Below, in pieces: positions 22,207 to 27,916 of a stretch of DNA of 27,916 nucleotides. How positions within the stretch are numbered: the first letter of the stretch is position 1; the number at the start of each line of letters is the position of its first letter. The position numbers and the translations under genes are program-made. The notes beneath the pieces were generated by a model. That model searched no databases and was not told where the DNA came from. It was given only the letters and a program-made list of their open reading frames with translations. Source of the DNA: a virus. Location of the stretch: the IMG/VR virus record IMGVR_UViG_3300013093_000209, positions 1-27,916 of that record. The stretch is one strand, 5' to 3'.

Positions 22207-22482
22207 ATGCAATATAAACCAGTCACTGTAGAAGTAGAGCGTAAACCTAGACCGATTCAAGCATTATCAGGTGTTCCCTTGCGTCAAGAAGTAGAACACG
22301 AAGAGCAAAACGGCTTTAAAATATTTACCGGTCATGAAGATGGCGTTATCAAGCAGGATATGATTCAAGTACATGAGGGTGTGGTTATCTCTCATGCACA
22401 AGAGCTATTAGATACCAAAGATCAGCATGTCATTGATACCCTAATTGAGCTGGGATGGACACCGCCGACTAAATCTGAATAA
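22207..22482 (+). CDS. Small conserved-position phage protein after portal
   Basis: A 91-residue protein starting MQYKPVTVEVERKPRPIQAL. It is acidic in the middle (EVEHEEQNG), with a helical C-terminus ending IDTLIELGWTPP. The first residues hint at a particle or scaffold accessory protein, but no family is recognised. It lies 9 bases after the portal stop and ends before a terminator, so it belongs to the portal transcript. Confidence 0.6.
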   Translation: MQYKPVTVEVERKPRPIQALSGVPLRQEVEHEEQNGFKIFTGHEDGVIKQDMIQVHEGVVISHAQELLDTKDQHVIDTLIELGWTPPTKSE

Positions 22483-22505
22483 CGCAAGCAGTTTTAAAGT
22501 TTAAT

Positions 22506-22530
22506 AAAAACCCGTCTAGTACGGGTTTTT
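22506..22530. terminator. Bidirectional terminator after the portal block
   Basis: AAAACCCGT/ACGGGTTTT stem with a CTAGT loop and T tracts both ways. It ends rightward transcription from the portal genes and leftward transcription of the TumA-like gene, whose stop lies at 22530. Confidence 0.85.
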
Positions 22531-22874
22531 TAAGCCGCTTTAAGCATAAAATCAACATGCACAACATCATAAGGAAATAACACCTTTCCATTGTCTGTCT
22601 TGTCAACTAGGCCGCAAAGTATCAAAGCTGTAATATCGGTGTGTACCGCTTTTATGTCACGACCTACACGACGAGATACTTCTCGAATTGTTAACTCACC
22701 TTCACCTGTCATGACTTTTAAAATTTGCCAACGCTTTAAGGTCATGGTTTTCCATAACTGATCTTCTGTTTCAAAATCAATATAAGCGCCTTGAGGTTGC
22801 CCAGTATTCCATGCCGTCAAAAATCGTTTTGATACGGCTTCTTGGCTAGCAATGCCAATAGTTACTTCATTCAT
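22530..22874 (-). CDS. TumA-like HTH antitoxin
   Basis: A 114-residue protein with a winged helix-turn-helix over about residues 48-95 (TLKRWQILKVMTGEGELTIR, then EVSRRVGRDIKAVHTDI and LILCGLVDKT). It overlaps the upstream TumE-like gene by 8 bases with AGGAAAG before its ATG. HTH proteins of this type are the antitoxins of TumE systems and repress their own operon. A generic transcription regulator is the alternative. Confidence 0.75.
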   Translation of the reverse strand: MNEVTIGIASQEAVSKRFLTAWNTGQPQGAYIDFETEDQLWKTMTLKRWQILKVMTGEGELTIREVSRRVGRDIKAVHTDITALILCGLVDKTDNGKVLFPYDVVHVDFMLKAA

Positions 22875-23157
22875 ATTCTTTCCTCACTTTATTTACATCT
22901 AACCAAAAGTCAGCTAATAACTGCTCAGGCGATTCAAATTTATAAGCGATCTCTCCAGCTCCGTAATGTTTGTGATCACCTTTTCCTGCTTCATTGTCAT
23001 AACGCAATACACATTGACCTTTAATAACCAAGACCAGTCTATATTTAAAATAGTGAACACTACCATCTACAGGTTTAGGCAACCGCCATAAAACCAATTC
23101 AACAAAGCCATTAGAGCCTTGGGTAAGACGTTGTTTAAATAATAATTCTGCTTTCAT
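22867..23157 (-). CDS. TumE-like (DUF6516) toxin
   Basis: A 96-residue protein starting MKAELLFKQRLTQGSNGFVE. The pattern VELVLWRLPKPV, FKYRLVLVIKGQCVLRYDNE and then GKGDHKHY matches TumE-family toxins. A longer start at 23193 is rejected because a strong promoter overlaps it. The transcript would begin at about the ATG itself, with no ribosome site, so translation may be leaderless. It is paired with the TumA-like gene; the cassette is antisense inside the head module. Confidence 0.78.
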   Translation of the reverse strand: MKAELLFKQRLTQGSNGFVELVLWRLPKPVDGSVHYFKYRLVLVIKGQCVLRYDNEAGKGDHKHYGAGEIAYKFESPEQLLADFWLDVNKVRKEYE

Positions 23158-23164
23158 GTTGTAA

Positions 23165-23193
23165 ATAATAACAACACTTAATATTGATGTCAA
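23165..23193 (-). promoter_or_regulatory. Strong promoter and operator of the TumE/TumA cassette
   Basis: On the minus strand a perfect -35 TTGACA (23188-23193) and TATTAT (23165-23170) are separated by 17 bp. An inverted repeat GTTGT-N8-ACAAC (23158-23175) covers the -10 and start site, fitting autorepression by the antitoxin. Confidence 0.75.
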
Positions 23194-23258
23194 TTACTCC
23201 AACAATACGACGCGCAAAAATAGGTATGAATTATTTCTTGAGCCTATTTTCTATCTCT

Positions 23259-23361
23259 GCGATAAGGAATACAGATCGTCGTGAGACGTGAAACCAGCGG
23301 CCAACCTGCGATAAGGTTGGATTACGCATACCAGCGATAAGGTAATCATGTCGGGAGACAT
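23259..23361 (+). promoter_or_regulatory. Structured leader of the scaffold gene
   Basis: Three copies of GCGATAAGG (23259, 23308, 23334) occur among four hairpins: CGTC-GTGA-GACG (23277-23288), CCAACC/GGTTGG (23301-23320), GATTAC/GTAATC (23320-23347) and ATGTC-GGGA-GACAT (23348-23361). The last holds the Shine-Dalgarno. A second inverted repeat AAAATAGG/CCTATTTT (23217-23250) precedes it. The arrangement suggests RNA-level control of scaffold expression. Confidence 0.6.
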
Positions 23362-23365
23362 TAAG

Positions 23366-24289
23366 ATGAGTTTGATAGAGCAGTACAGAGATAGTGGTGA
23401 ATTACCGGATGACCCTGAAATCCTGTTGAAATTACATGCAGAATTACAGGCGAATGAAGCAGTAGATAAACAAGTTGAAACGACTGTCGAGATGACAGAC
23501 GGGGTAGCAACTGACCCAATCGATGCAGAGGTTAAAGATGAGGCAACACCTGAAGGAATTCTCTCTAAAGATGGGAAACACGTTATTCCTTATGATGCGT
23601 TAACCAAAGCGAGAGAACAAGAACAGGCCGCCAAACGGGAAGCGCAAGAGTTACGTGATGAAATTGAAAGATTAAAATCACCTCAAGCGACACAATCAAC
23701 TGCATTTTCGGCAATGACCGAAGAACAGCTAGCTGATTTAAAAGAATACTTCCCAGATCAATACGAGATATTAAAGTCCCAACAAGACGCTTTAGTGGCT
23801 AATCAGAATCGGCTTAGAACGCTTGAAGATAGAGAAGCGCAACGTATCGCAGAAGAAGGGGCCAAAATTGCTCAAACGGTTCAAGAAAACATCGACAACA
23901 ACCCCGAGTTGAGTCACTGGCAACGCAATGATCCTGTGAAATGGGCGAGAGCCGTACAAATGGACACTGACTTGCGCACTAATGACCCTGAATTTGCAAA
24001 TCTTACTCAGGCAGAACAGTTTGCAAAGGTTGCTTCGGCAATGGTTGCAATCTATGGCAGCCCTGTTAAGACGGTGGCAACACCAGCAGCAGAACCGGTT
24101 AAACCTACCTTGGCAACCGCAAAACCTGTTGAAAAGCCACCGATTAATAGTCTATCGGATCTTGGCGCTGGCATTCCAGCCGAGTCGTCTTTAAGAGATA
24201 GAGCCGAGGATATGAGTCAAGCCGCACTCATTAACAATTTTATGAGCATGACTGCAGACCAGCGAGCTGAATTCATTGCTCGAATGTAA
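23366..24289 (+). CDS. Capsid assembly scaffolding protein
   Basis: A 307-residue acidic protein started at ATG 23366, since the upstream ATG at 23348 would place the GGGAG site after the start codon. It is highly charged and helical: a Glu/Asp-rich N-terminal third, a coiled coil of Ala/Arg/Glu/Gln (REQEQAAKREAQELRDEIER), a central helical domain and a C-terminal end with LINNFMSMTADQRAEFIARM. Position directly before the major capsid gene and composition fit a scaffold that is lost from the prohead. Confidence 0.8.
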   Translation: MSLIEQYRDSGELPDDPEILLKLHAELQANEAVDKQVETTVEMTDGVATDPIDAEVKDEATPEGILSKDGKHVIPYDALTKAREQEQAAKREAQELRDEIERLKSPQATQSTAFSAMTEEQLADLKEYFPDQYEILKSQQDALVANQNRLRTLEDREAQRIAEEGAKIAQTVQENIDNNPELSHWQRNDPVKWARAVQMDTDLRTNDPEFANLTQAEQFAKVASAMVAIYGSPVKTVATPAAEPVKPTLATAKPVEKPPINSLSDLGAGIPAESSLRDRAEDMSQAALINNFMSMTADQRAEFIARM

Positions 24290-24300
24290 TATTAATGCCA

Positions 24301-24359
24301 TTGTCGTGATGACAACGGATTACCCAAAATTAGCTAAAAAATTATCGTCGTGATGACGA
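24301..24359 (+). promoter_or_regulatory. Two GTGAT-loop hairpins before the capsid gene
   Basis: TTGTC-GTGAT-GACAA (24301-24315) and TCGTC-GTGAT-GACGA (24345-24359) lie between scaffold and capsid genes. The second is followed by AAAAGAGG and the ATG at 24372. A 21-base block around the second recurs at 27892-27912. Confidence 0.6.
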
Positions 24360-24371
24360 AAAGAGGCTTAT

Positions 24372-25682
24372 ATGTCAGGTTATCAAGTTAACGTCGGCAG
24401 CGCTTTAGACGCAAAAGTCTATGGCGCGGCCGTCTTTGCTGGAGTACAGCAACAAAAAAGTTTTATGAATTTACTTTCAGGTGAAGCCCCTAAAATCGGT
24501 GACGCTGCAAGTAAATTAAAAGGTCAGTCTAGCCCGGACATGCCTATCGTTAAGATTATGGATTTAACATCTAAATCAGGCGATAGAGTCTCTGTGGATT
24601 TATTCAATATCTTCAGCGGTAAACCTGTTATGGGCGATAAACGTATTGAAGGTAAAGGGATGACTGCGACGACTTCAAGCGCTGATATCTACATTAACCG
24701 TTCACGCGGTATGGCAGATACAGGCGGCAAAATGACACAGCAACGTACCGTTCATAATTTGCGTACTATCATTCAAGCAGGTCTTGAAGGATGGGCGGGT
24801 CGTTTAGAAGATCAACGTTGCTTGATTCAATTAGCCGGTGCGCGAGGTTATCAAGCGACTGCGGATTGGGTAGTGCCTGTGTCAACTGATCCTGATTTTT
24901 CTGATATCGTGGTGAATACAGTGCAAGCGCCAACGTATAACCGTCGTTTCTTTGCAATGTATACAGGCACAGGTGTTACACCACCTACCAGTATCACAGG
25001 CATAACCAATGCAGGCGCTTTAACACTGTCTGAGATTGATGCCATCGGTTCATTATTGTTTGAATCAAACGTGCCATTACAAAACATCAAATTAAAAGAT
25101 GATGAATACGAATGGAACGAACCTTTATACGTCATGTTCGTAACTGAACGTCAATGGGCCATCTTGAAAAAGGTATCTGGCGCATTGTGGCAATCAGCGT
25201 TAAGCACTGCCATTAAACGTTTTGATGGTACTAAACGCCACCCATTGTTTATGGGGGATTCAATTATGTGGAACGGCATCTTGGTTAAGAAATTGTCGCG
25301 TTATGCAATTCGTTTCCCCGGTGGTTCAACCATGATGGAAAACAACGCTACCAGTACAGCTGAATCTGCAGTTACTGTGCCCTCAACTACGTCTGGTTTC
25401 AGTGTAGACCGTGCTTTTATCATCGGTGCGCAAGCATTGATTAAAGCTTACGGTAAAGAAGGTTCACAAGGTTCTAACATTTTTGCTTGGAATGAAGAGC
25501 TTGTAGATCATAAGTCTGCGGTTGAAATTTCATTGGCAATGACTGAAGGTACTGCAAAAACACGTTTCACTATTAACGGTCAAATTACTGACCACGGTGT
25601 TGCGGTTATTGACTCTTATGCACCGGCTGTAGGTACTACTGAGTTTAACAGTATTGTGACTGCTTCTGCGGGCAAATACTAA
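24372..25682 (+). CDS. Major capsid protein, N4 gp56/DUF4043-like
   Basis: A 436-residue protein. It resembles the N4 gp56 major capsid family: SKSGDRVSVDLFNIFSGKPV and MGDKRIEGKGMT early, then DIYINRSRGMADTGGKMTQQ, LEGWAGRLEDQR, and the late IRFPGGSTMMENN followed by the end segment. The fold is expected to be HK97-like. Strong ribosome site (GAGG) and terminator downstream indicate high expression. It follows the scaffold in the usual gene order. Confidence 0.9.
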   Translation: MSGYQVNVGSALDAKVYGAAVFAGVQQQKSFMNLLSGEAPKIGDAASKLKGQSSPDMPIVKIMDLTSKSGDRVSVDLFNIFSGKPVMGDKRIEGKGMTATTSSADIYINRSRGMADTGGKMTQQRTVHNLRTIIQAGLEGWAGRLEDQRCLIQLAGARGYQATADWVVPVSTDPDFSDIVVNTVQAPTYNRRFFAMYTGTGVTPPTSITGITNAGALTLSEIDAIGSLLFESNVPLQNIKLKDDEYEWNEPLYVMFVTERQWAILKKVSGALWQSALSTAIKRFDGTKRHPLFMGDSIMWNGILVKKLSRYAIRFPGGSTMMENNATSTAESAVTVPSTTSGFSVDRAFIIGAQALIKAYGKEGSQGSNIFAWNEELVDHKSAVEISLAMTEGTAKTRFTINGQITDHGVAVIDSYAPAVGTTEFNSIVTASAGKY

Positions 25683-25689
25683 ACAGACG

Positions 25690-25716
25690 GCCCTCTGCGT
25701 AGCAGGGGGCTTTCTT
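25690..25716 (+). terminator. Terminator-like hairpin after the capsid gene
   Basis: GCCCTCTGC/GCAGGGGGC, a 9-bp stem with one G-T pair and GTA loop, followed by TTTCTT. The tail is moderate, so partial termination or transcript-end protection is possible. Confidence 0.65.
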
Positions 25717-25737
25717 AACCTATTCTAAGGAAATGAA

Positions 25738-26445
25738 ATGACTCAATATTTTTATCAGCTAGGTAATGATATTACTAAGCTACCCTTTAATGGCCCAGAA
25801 GGTACTCAGGCAGTTTGGTCAGGTGTTCATCAAGCACAAGCTATTCCTGCAACAGTGGGTGGGTTAACGGTTACTGCGGGTGACTTAGTAGAAATACCAT
25901 TATTTTTAGTCCCCTCCGGCACACGCTTAAATAGCATTAAATGGGCATGGGATGCGGCAATTGCTAATGCGAGTTCAACGGCGGTGTTTGCATTACGTAA
26001 ACAAGAAGTTTCTCTTTATAACCAATCAGGTCCCGGTGGTATTTATAACGTAACTCAAACAGGCGTATCAACCGGCACTCCATTGACGACTTATGTAAAT
26101 GACCAAGGACAAACGCGTCCTATTGGCTTTGCATTGGCTAATGGTGCTGTTTCTGGCTCTGTTCCGGGACAAGGTGCTTTACCGGGTGTTTCTGGTGCGG
26201 GCTCCGCTGTTTCGCCTACCGTAACTTCTGCGCAAAATGGTTCAGCATGTATATTGCCATTAGGTCTTGAAGGTACAACTTATGTTCCAAGAGGACAGTC
26301 AGCGGTGGGCGGTCAAATCCGTACTGTATTACAAGACAATTATTACTTGTCTTTATTAATCACTGTCGGCACTACTGGCGCACCTATTACTGGTACACCT
26401 AATATTTTTGTAGGCGTTGAAGGCGAGTTCGTCGGTAACTTGTAA
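25738..26445 (+). CDS. Putative head decoration or structural protein
   Basis: A 235-residue protein rich in Gly, Thr, Ser, Val and Ala with few charges. It starts MTQYFYQLGNDITKLPF and contains VEIPLFLVPSGTRL and a Gly-rich central loop region (SGSVPGQGALPGVSGAGSAV). Such composition suits a beta-rich surface protein. It follows the capsid gene, where decoration proteins are common. Family not recognised. Confidence 0.65.
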   Translation: MTQYFYQLGNDITKLPFNGPEGTQAVWSGVHQAQAIPATVGGLTVTAGDLVEIPLFLVPSGTRLNSIKWAWDAAIANASSTAVFALRKQEVSLYNQSGPGGIYNVTQTGVSTGTPLTTYVNDQGQTRPIGFALANGAVSGSVPGQGALPGVSGAGSAVSPTVTSAQNGSACILPLGLEGTTYVPRGQSAVGGQIRTVLQDNYYLSLLITVGTTGAPITGTPNIFVGVEGEFVGNL

Positions 26446-26451
26446 ACTCTT

Positions 26452-26474
26452 ATGGCCAAGGATGGCTATTTTTT
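26452..26474 (+). terminator. Weak terminator-like hairpin
   Basis: ATGGCC/GGCTAT, a 6-bp stem with one G-T pair, followed by six T. It lies between the decoration-like gene and the next ORF, whose Shine-Dalgarno (AAGGA) begins immediately after. Confidence 0.5.
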
Positions 26475-26485
26475 AAGGATCTATC

Positions 26486-26794
26486 ATGAGTAAAATTACT
26501 TTACGTTTAAAAACAGAGTTAATTGGCGCACACCCCATTACAGGCATTACCAGTATTAGCCCTGATCTTTATCCAGATACACAAAATCCGTTTGTTGAAT
26601 TAACAGAAGAGCAGGCAGATGACGTTTTAAATTCTGGTTTTGGCCATGTATTTGAAATTGTTGAAGCGCCTAAAGCAGTTAGCAAATCAGGTAAAGCAAA
26701 AAAAGCAAAAGTCGGTGATGAAGCAGAGGCGGCGGCAGAAGACGCAGAAACCCCTGTTGAAGATGAAACGGCAGAAGACGCAGAACACTACTAA
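26486..26794 (+). CDS. Small protein with acidic tail
   Basis: A 102-residue protein. Residues 1-60 may fold (LRLKTELIGAHPITG, then FVELTEEQADDVLNSGFG). A Lys/Ala patch (SGKAKKAKVG) then gives way to a very acidic C-terminal tail of about 30 residues (GDEAEAAAEDAETP...). The helix motif LTEEQADDVL resembles small head-completion or tail accessory proteins with C-terminal extensions. No confident family. Confidence 0.6.
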   Translation: MSKITLRLKTELIGAHPITGITSISPDLYPDTQNPFVELTEEQADDVLNSGFGHVFEIVEAPKAVSKSGKAKKAKVGDEAEAAAEDAETPVEDETAEDAEHY

Positions 26795-26804
26795 TTAAAA
26801 AGCA

Positions 26805-26837
26805 AAACCCTAGACAGCGACCAACTGACTAGGGTTT
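26805..26837 (+). terminator. Hairpin after the acidic-tail gene
   Basis: AAACCCTAG/CTAGGGTTT, a perfect 9-bp stem with a 15-nt loop, followed by TTTCTATC. It is the third such hairpin in the 25.7-26.8 kb region, each after a virion gene. Confidence 0.6.
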
Positions 26838-26925
26838 CTATCAATCAATTGAATATAGCAACTGATTAATTATGGACAAATATAGCAGATTAAAAATAAT
26901 TTTGCATTCAGAGAAAGGCTTAAAA

Positions 26926-27024
26926 ATGGATATTCCGCATAATGAATTTATTATTAGGTGTTTTGGTATCGCTATTATTTTTTGGTCATTAGCACCATTA
27001 ATATCGGCTATCCGTTGGTGGTAA
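26926..27024 (+). CDS. 32-residue membrane peptide
   Basis: The ATG at 26926 is chosen because GAAAGG precedes it; an in-frame ATG at 26872 lacks one. The product MDIPHNEFIIRCFGIAIIFW... has one transmembrane helix ending in IRWW. It stands in tandem with another membrane ORF. Confidence 0.45.
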   Translation: MDIPHNEFIIRCFGIAIIFWSLAPLISAIRWW

Positions 27025-27028
27025 CAAC

Positions 27029-27151
27029 GTGTTTCTTAATAATAAAGAACTGCAATCTTGGCGCTTTATATTAATTTGGATATGGGTAATGTTTGTGACC
27101 TCAATACCTATTTTAATTATTTATATAAACAAGGTAAATAATGCAATATAA
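27029..27151 (+). CDS. 40-residue membrane peptide
   Basis: A GTG start with GGTGG upstream. The product has a short polar N-terminus (FLNNKELQSW) and a long hydrophobic segment (RFILIWIWVMFVTSIPILII). Its stop overlaps the start of the connector-like gene at 27141. Function unknown; with its neighbour it may form a small membrane protein pair. Confidence 0.45.
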   Translation: MFLNNKELQSWRFILIWIWVMFVTSIPILIIYINKVNNAI

Positions 27152-27890
27152 CGACCTACTCAATGATGTTATTCTTGATGCGCCGGGCGCTCCTGTTCCT
27201 ATTGCATTAAGGGCAATTAGAGAGGGCGTTAGATTGTTTTGTAAAGAATCTATGGCTTTAAGGCATGTTGTGGCAAGTAGTGAGTTGAGCTATAGCAGCG
27301 GAATTTATACCATAACCGCGCCTATTGGCACTCAAATCGAAAGCGTTATATCGCCTATGGTTTTTAATGGTAGTTATACCGTTTACACCTTTTCAGATGG
27401 ATCAACCAGTACCTTGCCTACTCCTCCTGCCGGTACTACTTTAATTGATACTCAAAGTTATTCAATTCATCACAGAGATATTCAAGGTGCCAGCCCAGAA
27501 TGGCTGGACATCAATTACCCCGGATGGCGTACCGCAACCGCGGAAAAAGACATTAAGTTTTTTTCTATGCAATCTAATAACACGTTTGTTTTAACGCCGG
27601 ATGATAACGTTGATAGATCAGATTATTTAGTGGTGTCATTGATTCTCATGCCGAATAGGTCAAGCACGTCATTAAATTATGATTTTGGTAATCGTTGGTT
27701 TGATGGCTTAGTAGCAGGTTCTAAATATTTATTATTAATAACACCTGGTACAGAATGGAGCAATCCAGAACTTGCTCAGTATTACAAAGCTAAATTTGAT
27801 GAGTACGTTATGGAGGCTAAACGCTACCTTCGTACCGGTTTTAGACATCCGCAAGCGGATGGCATTAATCACGTTAAATTACACTATTAA
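27141..27890 (+). CDS. Putative head-tail connector/adaptor protein
   Basis: A 249-residue protein with an N-terminal helical start (LLNDVILDAPGAPVPIALRA), then IREGVRLFCKESM, and a C-terminal helical end (WSNPELAQYYKAKFDEYVME, then AKRYLRTGF). The alternation of beta-rich middle and helical ends, and the position after capsid genes, fit phage adaptor proteins that attach below the portal. Exact family not recognised. AAGG precedes the ATG. Confidence 0.6.
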   Translation: MQYNDLLNDVILDAPGAPVPIALRAIREGVRLFCKESMALRHVVASSELSYSSGIYTITAPIGTQIESVISPMVFNGSYTVYTFSDGSTSTLPTPPAGTTLIDTQSYSIHHRDIQGASPEWLDINYPGWRTATAEKDIKFFSMQSNNTFVLTPDDNVDRSDYLVVSLILMPNRSSTSLNYDFGNRWFDGLVAGSKYLLLITPGTEWSNPELAQYYKAKFDEYVMEAKRYLRTGFRHPQADGINHVKLHY

Positions 27891-27893
27891 ATA

Positions 27894-27908
27894 TCGTCGT
27901 GATGACGA
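27894..27908 (+). promoter_or_regulatory. TCGTC-GTGAT-GACGA hairpin before the next gene
   Basis: Identical to the hairpin before the capsid gene (24345-24359) and followed by a purine-rich AAAAGGAAA ribosome-site-like run at the window end, implying a further gene just beyond. Confidence 0.6.
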
Positions 27909-27916
27909 AAAGGAAA

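Noticed and set aside
23158-23193. Longer TumE start upstream of 23157
   Set aside because: The strong promoter covers this stretch, so it would not be in the mRNA.
23259-23347. CRISPR-like repeats
   Set aside because: Only three 9-base copies at unequal spacing, located in hairpins before a gene; no array structure.

Overview
The window looks like part of a temperate tailed-phage genome (prophage or temperate phage contig) from a low-GC proteobacterium, probably a gammaproteobacterium. Support comes from a CI-type repressor facing a Cro-like gene, a leftward recombination operon, a rightward replication and nin-like operon, and a head-morphogenesis module. Shine-Dalgarno sites are ordinary GGAG-type. 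No integrase, lysis gene, tRNA or CRISPR array was seen, so both phage ends lie outside the window, and the host genus cannot be named from sequence alone.

Layout. (1) 1-5378, minus strand: a leftward early operon running from a small membrane protein through a coiled-coil protein, a RecE-like nuclease, a RecT annealing protein, SSB, a DNA-binding protein, two very short ORFs and an AlpA-like regulator. It is followed by a Panacea-domain toxin-antitoxin operon with its own promoter, cut by the window edge. (2) 5379-6431: a region without large genes, rich in hairpins and terminators and bounded by a 27-nt direct repeat. (3) 6432-8885: accessory genes: an unknown protein, a retropepsin-like protease with a small partner, and a MazF/PemK-like protein with a hydrophobic tail that is probably co-transcribed with cI. 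(4) 8927-9880: the cI/cro switch. (5) 9893-15841, plus strand: replication initiator with candidate internal origin repeats, a second replication protein, NinB, a YbcO-like nuclease, RusA, a DksA/TraR-like zinc finger and many tiny ORFs. A BrnT/BrnA pair and a KTSC-domain gene lie on the opposite strand. (6) 15919-27890, plus strand: virion-like protein, terminase small and large subunits, P22-type portal, scaffold, N4 gp56-type major capsid protein, decoration-like and connector-like proteins. A TumE/TumA-like toxin-antitoxin cassette sits antisense between portal and scaffold.

The most striking element is in the terminase large subunit. Its nuclease-domain active-site motif is split by a 369-residue intein (18551-19657). 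The central part of that intein does not encode an endonuclease in the intein frame. Instead a complete 259-residue HNH endonuclease gene (18823-19602) lies entirely inside the intein in another reading frame on the same strand. It has an extended -10 promoter-like sequence, a Shine-Dalgarno site and an in-frame stop just before its ATG, so it is apparently expressed on its own while the intein frame stays open through all 260 codons. This is a nested, overprinted homing element.

A second unusual theme is a family of small hairpins placed just before late genes. Three carry the Shine-Dalgarno sequence in or beside a GGGA loop, and four related ones have GTGA or GTGAT loops. They suggest shared translational or RNA-level control of virion genes.
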